Positions 1-5,783 of a stretch of DNA of 6,520 nt are shown in pieces. A model generated the notes under the pieces. It searched no databases and had not been told where the DNA came from. It saw only the letters and a program-made list of their open reading frames with translations. The stretch is from Sutterella sp. (GTDB taxonomy: Bacteria > Pseudomonadota > Gammaproteobacteria > Burkholderiales > Burkholderiaceae_F): contig JAHHRG010000081.1 of the NCBI GenBank assembly GCA_020025965.1, positions 1 to 6,520 of the forward strand, in the 5' to 3' direction. Every line of letters begins with the position of its first letter. The stretch's first letter is position 1. A program made the position numbers and the translations under genes.

Positions 1-319
1 TCAAAAAGATAAAACTCAGAATCAGGCGCTTTTTCTTCGCTTCGACCGTGTCGTCACCGCCCGTTGCCGCAGCTTGTGTCGCGCCGGCTTTATTGGTACC
101 GGCGGCACCGGGAATCGATGCACCGTAACCGGCATCGGCCACAGCACGTTCGATATCGTCCGACGAGAGCTTGTCTTCGTCGATCGTGACCTTCATACTG
201 TTGGTGAGAAGGTTGACGGCCACGTCCGAAGTGCCGTCGAGTGCGCAGACGACTTTCTCCACTCGAGCCGAACAAGCCGAGCAGCTCATACCCGTCACGT
301 TAAATTCCAGTGTTTTCAT
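1..319 (-). CDS. copA: Copper-translocating P1B-type ATPase, N-terminal part (cut by window edge)
   Basis: This is the first 106 codons of a gene that runs off the left edge. Residues 1-70 form a heavy-metal-associated (HMA, ferredoxin-like) domain with the metal-binding motif GMSCSAC, cysteines at 13 and 16, followed by SARVEKV and ending near DAGYGA. An Ala/Gly-rich linker follows (about 71-92). Next comes a basic stretch, KKKRLILSFIFL, that matches the entry to the first membrane helix of CopA-type ATPases. By family knowledge the protein would pump Cu(I) out of the cytoplasm across the inner membrane; the catalytic DKTGT and CPC motifs lie outside the window. The start at 319 gives the HMA domain its normal length, but no good Shine-Dalgarno sequence precedes it. 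The gene is divergent from an HxlR regulator, which probably controls it. A Zn/Cd ATPase or a mercury-type transporter is less likely given the linker and the nearby CopZ-like gene. Confidence 0.82.
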   Translation of the reverse strand, partial: MKTLEFNVTGMSCSACSARVEKVVCALDGTSDVAVNLLTNSMKVTIDEDKLSSDDIERAVADAGYGASIPGAAGTNKAGATQAAATGGDDTVEAKKKRLILSFIFL

Positions 320-353
320 AAGTGTTTCGGAGAATTTATTTCTGAAGAGTGCT

Positions 354-382
354 ATTATCGAACGAAGTAAGTAATTTCACAA
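354..382 (-). promoter_or_regulatory. Putative sigma70-type promoter of copA
   Basis: On the minus strand, TTGTGA (377-382) and GATAAT (354-359) are separated by 17 bp. This gives 4/6 and 5/6 matches to the -35 and -10 consensus. Transcription would start near 347, leaving a leader of about 28 nt before the copA ATG. The spacer contains the imperfect palindrome GAAGTAAGTAATTTC (364-378). Assigned by eye only. Confidence 0.5.
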
Positions 383-411
383 GTACTATCGAAAACAACA
401 CGTAGTTACTA
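364..411. promoter_or_regulatory. Cluster of AGTA/TACT half-sites, candidate operator of the HxlR regulator
   Basis: Within 48 bp of the divergent intergenic region, AGTA or TACT occurs at 366-369, 370-373, 382-385, 384-387 and 407-410. Three symmetric elements can be drawn: the imperfect palindrome GAAGTAAGTAATTTC (364-378), the perfect palindrome AGTACT (382-387) and TAGT-T-ACTA (403-411). Operators known to me for HxlR relatives such as YodB carry TACT...AGTA-type palindromes. The cluster overlies the inferred copA promoter and reaches almost to the ribosome-binding site of the regulator gene, so one protein could control both directions. The assignment is inference from position and symmetry. 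Confidence 0.4.
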
Positions 412-421
412 AAAGGATACC

Positions 422-865
422 ATGGAGAAGTGGATGTCGGAAAATCAATCGGAAATTAAAACCTATTGTCCCGTTTCAACGACTCTTGCCCTCATCGGCG
501 GTAAGTACAAAACTTTGATCCTCTGGAAGCTTTTGGACGGTACGATGCGCTATTCGGAATTGCGCCGTGTTGTCCCGGAAGCCACGCCGAAAATGTTTAC
601 GAGGCAGCTTCGCGATTTGGAAAAAGACGGTCTGCTGACCCGAACGGTTTATCCCGTCATTCCGCCTCGCGTGGAATATGCTCTGACGGAGGAAGGTGAA
701 AGTATTCGTCCGATTCTCGCCGCCATGTACCACTGGGGCACACAGTATCTCGAAAAGCGTCATTTGGATGTCGAATGTGCGATGACGCCGCCCGAAAAGG
801 TGAGCCGCTGCAACTGTATCTGTAACTGTAACTGCGGTTGTTTGGACGACATCGAAGACGAATAA
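422..865 (+). CDS. HxlR-family winged-helix regulator with a cysteine-rich C-terminal tail
   Basis: The protein has 147 residues. Residues 15-112 are a typical HxlR winged helix. The family's conserved cysteine is in YCPV (Cys16), followed by LIGGKYKTLILWKLL, the recognition-helix region PKMFTRQLRDLEKDGL, and the wing and C-terminal helix PPRVEYALTEEGESIRP...WGTQYL. Family members are usually 100-120 residues. Here about 30 extra residues follow, with Cys119 and then Cys130, 132, 134, 136, 138 and 140 in CNCICNCNCGC, and an acidic end (LDDIEDE). HxlR proteins are dimeric cytoplasmic regulators, several of which sense electrophiles or oxidants through the N-terminal cysteine. The tail resembles a soft-metal ligand set, and the divergent copper ATPase suggests copper sensing; both are inference. 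ATG 422 has AAGGA (413-417) only 4 nt upstream. An in-frame ATG at 434 with GGAG (424-427) 6 nt upstream is an equally good start and removes four residues. A terminator follows at 897-929. Confidence 0.9.
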   Translation: MEKWMSENQSEIKTYCPVSTTLALIGGKYKTLILWKLLDGTMRYSELRRVVPEATPKMFTRQLRDLEKDGLLTRTVYPVIPPRVEYALTEEGESIRPILAAMYHWGTQYLEKRHLDVECAMTPPEKVSRCNCICNCNCGCLDDIEDE

Positions 866-896
866 GTTCGTTGTCTCTTTTTTCCGTTTCTCTTCT

Positions 897-929
897 CAAA
901 GGGGCTGTCTGGTTTGACGGCCCTTTTTT
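897..929 (+). terminator. Rho-independent terminator of the HxlR gene
   Basis: An 8-bp stem, GGGCTGTC (902-909) with GACGGCCC (916-923), contains one G-U pair and closes a 6-nt loop. Six T follow at 924-929, and the upstream AAA (898-900) can pair with part of the T tract. It lies 31 nt after the regulator's stop codon and is a textbook intrinsic terminator on the plus strand. Confidence 0.9.
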
Positions 930-984
930 AGTATGAAGAGGCGATTTCCAATTGGGTCCTGATTGTCATGAGCCTATCGGCGAG

Positions 985-1035
985 CGGATAAAGAAAGAGG
1001 GATGCGAAGCGGTTGCCCGTTTCGTGTCCCTCTCT
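985..1035 (-). terminator. Probable terminator at the 3' end of copZ
   Basis: Reading on the minus strand from the copZ stop codon, a stem forms between 1027-1035 and 994-1002 (AGAGAGGGA with TCCCTCTTT, one G-U). Inside it are a 2x2 mismatch and a further short stem (CGAA with TTCG). A T-rich stretch, CTTTCTTTAT, covers the end of the stem and the bases beyond it. The pairing is imperfect on this strand and the T tract is interrupted, so it is a moderate candidate. The same bases pair better as plus-strand RNA (996-1011 with 1018-1033). Confidence 0.5.
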
Positions 1036-1077
1036 CTGCTTCTTAAATCAAAGTGTTTGGTCGATCGCTTCAGCTGA

Positions 1078-1293
1078 TTAGAGCGTATCGATACCGGTCA
1101 CCTTGAAACCGGCACCCGTGACGACAGCGGAGAGCGTGACGTCGGTGAGCGTATCGGCAGCCTTAACGCGAGCCGTCTTTTCCTTGAGGTTCATTTCAAC
1201 GGCCTCAACACCCGGCAGAGCCTTGAGGGCCTTTTCGACTGAACCCGAGCAATGGCCGCAGCGCATGCCTTCGATGTGGATCAACTTTTCCAT
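1078..1293 (-). CDS. copZ: CopZ-like cytoplasmic copper chaperone (HMA domain protein)
   Basis: The 71-residue protein is a single HMA domain. It opens MEKLIHIEGMRCGHC, with the metal-binding cysteines at 12 and 15, then SGSVEKALKALPGVEAVEMNL, and ends AGFKVTGIDTL. It has no signal peptide or membrane segment, so it should be cytoplasmic. By family it would carry Cu(I) and hand it to a CopA-type ATPase such as the one at 1-319; GMRCGHC is typical of bacterial copper chaperones, though metal specificity cannot be read directly. The reading frame extends 14 codons further upstream to 1335, but the start at 1293 is preferred: AAGGAG lies 7 nt before it, and the domain then begins at residue 3 as usual. 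The gene follows the ABC transporter on the same strand after 121 bp that include a hairpin, so it may have its own promoter; I see no strong one. It converges with the HxlR gene. Confidence 0.9.
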   Translation of the reverse strand: MEKLIHIEGMRCGHCSGSVEKALKALPGVEAVEMNLKEKTARVKAADTLTDVTLSAVVTGAGFKVTGIDTL

Positions 1294-1300
1294 GATTAAA

Positions 1301-1306
1301 CTCCTT
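1301..1306 (-). promoter_or_regulatory. Ribosome-binding site fixing the copZ start
   Basis: AAGGAG on the minus strand, 7 nt upstream of the ATG at 1293. It is the only near-perfect Shine-Dalgarno sequence among the minus-strand genes here, and it rules against the longer in-frame start at 1335. Confidence 0.85.
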
Positions 1307-1341
1307 GTAGTGGAATGATTAGCAGTCTCGGCCAAATGGTG

Positions 1342-1358
1342 AACCGGGAACTGCGGTT
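1342..1358. repeat. Inverted repeat AACCG-N7-CGGTT upstream of copZ
   Basis: Five-base arms at 1342-1346 and 1354-1358 are separated by GGAACTG, about 50 bp upstream of the copZ start and directly beside the A/T run at 1359-1365. It could be a small operator or a minor hairpin. It shares no obvious sequence with the AGTA/TACT cluster upstream of copA. Confidence 0.3.
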
Positions 1359-1400
1359 AAAAAAATCGTCAGCGGAGAGCGTTGGAAATAACACCCTCCG
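1359..1400 (-). terminator. Hairpin after the ABC transporter gene, possible weak terminator
   Basis: On the minus strand, 15 nt after the transporter's stop, CGGAGGGTGTT (1390-1400) pairs with AACGCTCTCCG (1373-1383). This gives 11 bp with two G-U pairs and a 6-nt loop. A run of seven T follows, but only after a 7-nt gap (1366-1372), which is longer than in efficient intrinsic terminators. It may give partial termination between the transporter and copZ, or protect the 3' end of the transcript. Confidence 0.5.
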
Positions 1401-1414
1401 AATAAATAAAGCCA

Positions 1415-3109
1415 TTAGACCTTGATCGTAATGAGCGTATCCGCGAGATTGTGAACGGTGATCTGATGGGAAACCATCAGGACCGATGTGTCGGGCATAC
1501 GTTCCTTAATGAGCGCAAGCATCTTTTCCGTGTTGTCGGCGTCCAAAGCCGAGGTCGTTTCGTCAAGCAACAGGACCGACGGATGCACGAGGAGGATACG
1601 AGCAATGATGAGACGCTGCTGTTCGCCGCCGGACAAACGATGAACCCAGTCGGAAACTTCGCCGGTCGCCGAATCGGGGATGAGCTTTTCAAGGCCCACG
1701 AGTTTGAGCATGTCTTCATAGAGCGCATCGTCGAATTCCTCCGGCGCCTTCGGATAGGCCATGATGGACTTCAAACCCAAGGACGGGAACCAAAGTCGTT
1801 GCGGCACCCAGAAGGGTTGCGGATCCTGCGTTGTAATATCGCCCTGATAGTAGGGCCAGAAGCCTGCCAGGGCGCGCAGGAGACAGCTCTTACCGATACC
1901 CGATGCCCCCTTGATCACCGTAAGGTGACCCGGATAGAGAGCAACGCTCACGTCCTTCAAGAGTGTTTCGCCCGTGGGCAGATTGAGGGTCAGATCGGCC
2001 TTCATGGTGGGATCGGTCGGAAGGGCCTCTTCCTTCTTCACAACCGTCACGGTCTGATCGTTGAAATCCTTGTTGAGGGACTCTTCGAAAGCATAGAGAC
2101 GGTCGACTGTAGCGGACCAATCGGCCAAGCGGCGGTAAGAGAAAATAAACCAGCTGATCGAACTCTCGAGGTGACCGAAAGCGTTGCGGATCTGCATCAG
2201 ACCGCCCAGCTGAATGGCACCCGAGAGGAAGGTCGGCAGGGCAAAAAAGATTGGGGCCAGATAGCTCACCTGGTTATAGAAACCCGTAAAGATGGAGAGG
2301 CGCAGGTCCGCGAACATTGTGGCGTACCAGTTTCTCACAACCTGACGGAAGCTGTTCTTCAAACGGTTGACTTCGTTCTTTTCGCCGCGCTGACCGGCGA
2401 CGGCTTCGGAATTGTGCAGACAGGAAATAAGACCGGAACGGAAGTCGGCTTCGCGCTTTTGCTGCTGGAAGCTCAATTCCTTTAGGGGCTTGCCGATCAC
2501 GTGTGTCAGAACCGTCGCAATAAAAGTCCAGATAAAGCAGACCCAGACCATGTAGCCGGGAATCGACCAGCCGTCAAGACCGATAAAGGCGAGGTCAAGC
2601 GACCCAGAGAGTGTCCAGAGAATCGTGATAAAGCTCGCGAGCGTAAGCACACAGCGCAGGAACGAGATTAAGAGCCCCATAGACTGGTCAATCAGGAGTC
2701 GAATGTCTTCGGCAATACGTTGGTCAGGGTTATCGACCGTGGCACCAGCCAACTGCAGGCGGTAGTGCTGGGAGGTTGACGACATCCAGCGGGAAATGAA
2801 GTCGTACGTAATCCACTTGCGGCTGTCGATCTCGAACTTCTGTCGCAGCCACCAGGTGGAAAGATTCAGAGAAATCAAACCGACGATGATGAGGATGTAC
2901 TTGCCGAGGAGAACGTAAATCTCGCCGCCGTCCATGGCTTGAATGGCGTTGAAGAAGTCGCCGTTCCATTGGTTGAGAAGGACGCTGAAGCCCACACGCG
3001 AGACCGACAGACCGACGACAACGGCAAAGAGGATGAAGTAGAAAATACGTCGATCGCTCAAAAGCCAGAAACGTCGGACTAGGATCCAGAATTTGGAAAG
3101 CTGTTTCAT
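1415..3109 (-). CDS. ABC transporter, fused permease-ATPase of the SbmA/BacA/YddA type
   Basis: The 564-residue protein has an N-terminal membrane domain (about 1-340) and a C-terminal ATPase domain (about 370-564). The membrane part has hydrophobic segments near 22-46, 65-88, 145-170, 182-205 and 265-300. Its motifs NQWNGDFFNAIQ (46-57) and DNPDQRIAEDIRLL (126-139) are hallmarks of the ABC_membrane_2 family. The ATPase part is complete: Walker A GASGIGKS (401-408), Q-loop glutamine in VPQR (437), signature LSGGEQQR (492-499), Walker B SVLLLDE with Glu517, and switch His548. Relatives include E. coli YddA, Pectobacterium FusD, mycobacterial Rv1819c (cobalamin uptake) and the ATPase-less peptide transporter SbmA. 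It should act as an inner-membrane homodimer; the substrate is unknown. The Fur-controlled TonB receptor 163 bp upstream on the same strand suggests a role in iron acquisition. No good ribosome-binding site precedes the ATG; instead a 12-bp palindrome lies there. Confidence 0.9.
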   Translation of the reverse strand: MKQLSKFWILVRRFWLLSDRRIFYFILFAVVVGLSVSRVGFSVLLNQWNGDFFNAIQAMDGGEIYVLLGKYILIIVGLISLNLSTWWLRQKFEIDSRKWITYDFISRWMSSTSQHYRLQLAGATVDNPDQRIAEDIRLLIDQSMGLLISFLRCVLTLASFITILWTLSGSLDLAFIGLDGWSIPGYMVWVCFIWTFIATVLTHVIGKPLKELSFQQQKREADFRSGLISCLHNSEAVAGQRGEKNEVNRLKNSFRQVVRNWYATMFADLRLSIFTGFYNQVSYLAPIFFALPTFLSGAIQLGGLMQIRNAFGHLESSISWFIFSYRRLADWSATVDRLYAFEESLNKDFNDQTVTVVKKEEALPTDPTMKADLTLNLPTGETLLKDVSVALYPGHLTVIKGASGIGKSCLLRALAGFWPYYQGDITTQDPQPFWVPQRLWFPSLGLKSIMAYPKAPEEFDDALYEDMLKLVGLEKLIPDSATGEVSDWVHRLSGGEQQRLIIARILLVHPSVLLLDETTSALDADNTEKMLALIKERMPDTSVLMVSHQITVHNLADTLITIKV

Positions 3110-3118
3110 GCGTAAAAG

Positions 3119-3130
3119 GAAACCGGTTTC
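3119..3130. repeat. 12-bp perfect palindrome upstream of the ABC transporter start
   Basis: GAAACCGGTTTC reads the same on both strands and ends 9 nt before the transporter's ATG, where a ribosome-binding site would be expected. It could be an operator for a dimeric repressor, or it could simply occlude the start region in the RNA. Confidence 0.55.
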
Positions 3131-3141
3131 GGAACGCTTGG

Positions 3142-3196
3142 AACACGAAAACCGACTCCTTGAAAGGAACCGGTATTCGTGTTTTTTTTTATTTTT
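3142..3196 (+). terminator. Strong intrinsic-terminator structure in plus orientation between two minus-strand genes
   Basis: The arms are AACACGAA (3142-3149) with TTCGTGTT (3176-3183), then ACCG (3151-3154) with CGGT (3171-3174), then TCCTT (3157-3161) with AAGGA (3164-3168). This is about 17 bp broken by an A/A mismatch and a 2x2 mismatch. On the plus strand it runs into a T tract (3182-3190, then ATTTTT to 3196), exactly as in a rho-independent terminator. On the minus strand the A run comes first and no T run follows, so it should not end the receptor transcript. No plus-strand gene is seen upstream, so any role would be in stopping antisense or stray transcription. In the receptor-transporter mRNA it would be a stable intercistronic hairpin. 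Confidence 0.7.
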
Positions 3197-3212
3197 GTTT
3201 GTCGTCTCAATC

Positions 3213-3257
3213 CGATCGTCTTCGCCTTGCGAGTTACCTCGTTTGGCGAAGAGATCG
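3213..3257 (-). repeat. Long intercistronic hairpin with a GNRA-type tetraloop
   Basis: In the minus-strand RNA, CGATC (3253-3257) pairs with GATCG (3213-3217), CTTCGCC (3245-3251) with GGCGAAG (3220-3226), and CGAG (3238-3241) with CTCG (3230-3233). The pairing totals 16 bp with two small internal loops and closes on GUAA, a GNRA tetraloop. No T run follows, so it is more likely an RNA-stability or processing element than a terminator. Confidence 0.65.
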
Positions 3258-3272
3258 TTGGCTTGGAGCCAA
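3258..3272 (-). repeat. Short hairpin abutting the receptor stop codon
   Basis: TTGGCT-CCA-AGCCAA, a perfect 6-bp stem with a 3-nt loop, begins at the first base after the receptor's TAA and is directly followed by the longer hairpin at 3213-3257. The two could stack as one 3' structure. Confidence 0.55.
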
Positions 3273-5783
3273 TTAGTACTGGCAGGTCAGCCCCAGGAAG
3301 AACTGACGACCCGTGTTGTAGTGGTCGTCTTCACCAACCAAACCGGTCGTCGTGTTGACAAGGGACTTGTTGTTGAAGAGGTTCAAAGCTTCAACATTGA
3401 CCGTGACGGTAGTCTTGGCAGTCTTCACCAAATCGTAAGCAAGCATCAGGTCGGCATTGAACATGTGTCCCTGGCTCAGCTTGTAGTAGTTCACGTATTC
3501 GGTATCGCCGATCACGATATCGTCACCGCGGGTGTAACGTTCGGAGCCGGATTCCCAACGAAGGAGAGCGTTTGCGCGCAGACGGTCGTCCATGAAGGTA
3601 GCGTTGTGTGACAAAGTGACAACCCATTCGGCATTGGCATTCGGACTGTCAAGATCGTTCAGTTCTTCGGCTTCTTCGTAACGAACGCCGTCGATGATCA
3701 TGCCCCAGTTAACGGTTGGATCGTCGTTCCAGGCATCGGCCCAGCTGAAGGTGTTGGATTTCGTGCGAGACCAGGTAACACCGAGTTCCGTGTTGTGGCG
3801 ACCGAACTGATTGAGATCGAAAGCCTTTCCCATGGCGAGCGTCACACCCTTATAGTTCGTTTCACCCTTGTTGGTGAGGAAACTCATAGGAGTACCCTGC
3901 TCGTAGCGGCCTCGGAATTCACGGCGGATCTGATCCTGATAGTCGCGCTTCACAGCCGTGAGCTTGAAGATCGTATCAGCGATGTTGGCAGAAGCGCCAA
4001 AGGTCAATTCGTCGGTGTACGGAGTTGTGATGTCGCCGAGGTCGTCGGGACGATCGTTGTATGCCTGAACCATCTTCCAGTCTTCGAGCACACCGTCGAC
4101 ATTATTACGGCGCCAGATTTCCCAGTGGTCGGTACGCTGGCTCTTCGTGAGAGCGTTGATTAAGGTATGAGAACCGTAGTAGCGGTTGGCGCCAAAATTG
4201 ACATTGAAGCGGCCGTCGTTCAAGACATCTATGTTGGCGAAGAAGCGAGGAGCGACGTTAACGTCTTCCGTCAGGTCGTCATAAGAAAGACGAACGCCAG
4301 GACGAACCGTAAAGCGGCCGAACGTCACTTCGTCTTCAGCAAAAGCAGAGATCGTGAAGAAGTCAGCATCGCGATCGTAGCCCGGATTGTGGCTCTTCAT
4401 GCGCATGTACTGCTTGCCGTCAATTACACCGTCTTCAAAAGAACCATGAACGGTCGGATCTTTCTTAGCCTTGGCCCAAGCCCAGCATTCGTCGTGATGA
4501 GATTCGACATGAGTAAAGAGCGTTTCGGCACCGAGGCGGACACGGTGGTTGAAGTTACCCGTCTTAATCGGATTCAAAGCAAGGATGGACTTGGCGGTGT
4601 ACTGATCCTGCTGCGTGTTGAAGTCGCCGAAAGCGCCTTCCTTAGCCATGTAGAAACCGAAGCGTCCGTTGTAGCCCCAGTTGGGGTAGGACGTTTCGTC
4701 GTGAAGCCAAACTTTGTGAACGTTGGAAGCATTGTCACGGTCAGTTTCAGTGGTACTAAATCCGAAGTCATTCGTCCACGTGCCGATGTCGAGATTGGCG
4801 CGCGTATTCAACGTAAAGTTCCAACCGCCACCAGACTGGGTGTAGGGAGAATCCTTGTAGTCGTTTGCATGGCCGCTAGCTTCGTATGGAGAATAAATAA
4901 GAGTACCGGCAACGTAGAAATCATCCTGTTCGTTGGTATTCAAGCGAATGAGGAAAGTATCCTGATCGCGTTCGCCGTGATGCTTTTCAAGACCGTACTG
5001 GTAGCGCGTGTAGGAAGGCACATTGGAATGAGCCTTTTCGTAGGAAATCAAAGCACCGAGCTTGCCGTCAGCCAAAGGACCGTCGAGGGTAACGCCAACG
5101 TTGGTACGTTTGAATTCGTTCTGAACATAACCGCGGATAGCGCCTTCTTCAGTTTTCTGAGAGTCGGTTAGGTGTTCCTGCGTCCAAGCATCGCGCGTAT
5201 GACGCGTCCAGAGCTTAGCATGCCAGCGGTCGGTACGGGCATCGCGGATACGTGCATCAATGACACCGCCCGTGAATTCGCCGTATTCGGCGGAGACGTT
5301 TTCGGTCAAGACCTTGATGTTGTCAAGAAGGTCGGTACTCAGCATGATGGCCTGAGCGTCGGCTGTCGGGATAGTGTTCGGCTGGATGTCCTTAGATTCC
5401 CAACCGGTCGGGTTCATCATATTGTTGTTGGAGAGCCCGTTGATCGTGAAGTTGTTTTCCCAGTTACGGCCGCCCCGGATGGAAATCTGGGGTGGGGTAA
5501 TTTCAGCAGCATTGGCGTTGCTACGGGAATTGTTGTCGAACTGAATGAAGGACTGACCGCGCAAAGCATCGGTGATGGTACCCGTGCCGTTGGGCTGCAT
5601 TTCAAGTTCGGCAGCCTTCAGAACGGTCTTGCCTGCCGTTTCGACTTGTTCGTCGACAGTAACCTTGTCGAGTTCATGGACGGCTTCGGCTTCCTGAGCC
5701 TGAGCGGTGATCGTCGTGCAGGCGAGAGCGCAAGCAACAGTCAGAGCGGAGAGTCTGAAAAGTGATTTTTCGCTGGTAGACAT
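3273..5783 (-). CDS. TonB-dependent outer-membrane receptor, Fur-controlled
   Basis: The 836-residue protein starts with a signal peptide (basic/polar MSTSEKSLFR, hydrophobic core, cleavage probably after AQA at 27-29). A likely TonB box, DKVTV, lies at 39-43. The plug domain (about 50-180) contains QISIRGG (99-105), NFTINGLSNNNMMNP (111-125) and IKVLTENVSAEYGEFTGGVID (156-176, cited in parts), all typical of TonB receptors. The rest, to 836, is rich in alternating aromatic strands and ends FFLGLTCQY, the terminal-aromatic beta strand expected of an outer-membrane barrel. Family members import siderophores, haem, cobalamin or protein-bound iron using TonB energy. The Fur box upstream points to iron, but the ligand cannot be named. 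A His/Cys-rich stretch, THVESHHDEC (424-433), probably lies in a loop. The ATG at 5783 is the only reasonable start because it places the signal peptide, yet no clear ribosome-binding site precedes it. The ABC transporter gene follows on the same strand. Confidence 0.93.
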   Translation of the reverse strand: MSTSEKSLFRLSALTVACALACTTITAQAQEAEAVHELDKVTVDEQVETAGKTVLKAAELEMQPNGTGTITDALRGQSFIQFDNNSRSNANAAEITPPQISIRGGRNWENNFTINGLSNNNMMNPTGWESKDIQPNTIPTADAQAIMLSTDLLDNIKVLTENVSAEYGEFTGGVIDARIRDARTDRWHAKLWTRHTRDAWTQEHLTDSQKTEEGAIRGYVQNEFKRTNVGVTLDGPLADGKLGALISYEKAHSNVPSYTRYQYGLEKHHGERDQDTFLIRLNTNEQDDFYVAGTLIYSPYEASGHANDYKDSPYTQSGGGWNFTLNTRANLDIGTWTNDFGFSTTETDRDNASNVHKVWLHDETSYPNWGYNGRFGFYMAKEGAFGDFNTQQDQYTAKSILALNPIKTGNFNHRVRLGAETLFTHVESHHDECWAWAKAKKDPTVHGSFEDGVIDGKQYMRMKSHNPGYDRDADFFTISAFAEDEVTFGRFTVRPGVRLSYDDLTEDVNVAPRFFANIDVLNDGRFNVNFGANRYYGSHTLINALTKSQRTDHWEIWRRNNVDGVLEDWKMVQAYNDRPDDLGDITTPYTDELTFGASANIADTIFKLTAVKRDYQDQIRREFRGRYEQGTPMSFLTNKGETNYKGVTLAMGKAFDLNQFGRHNTELGVTWSRTKSNTFSWADAWNDDPTVNWGMIIDGVRYEEAEELNDLDSPNANAEWVVTLSHNATFMDDRLRANALLRWESGSERYTRGDDIVIGDTEYVNYYKLSQGHMFNADLMLAYDLVKTAKTTVTVNVEALNLFNNKSLVNTTTGLVGEDDHYNTGRQFFLGLTCQY

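Noticed and set aside
1294..1335. In-frame extension of the copper chaperone by 14 residues to a start at 1335
   Set aside because: AAGGAG at 1301-1306 is ideally placed for the start at 1293, and the HMA domain then begins at its usual distance from the N-terminus.
1451..2485. Long open frame (344 codons) on the plus strand
   Set aside because: It lies wholly antisense to the ABC transporter gene, whose ATPase motifs are intact, and has no recognisable domains.
4167..5171. Long open frame (334 codons) on the plus strand
   Set aside because: It is antisense to the TonB receptor gene and results from the receptor's codon bias.
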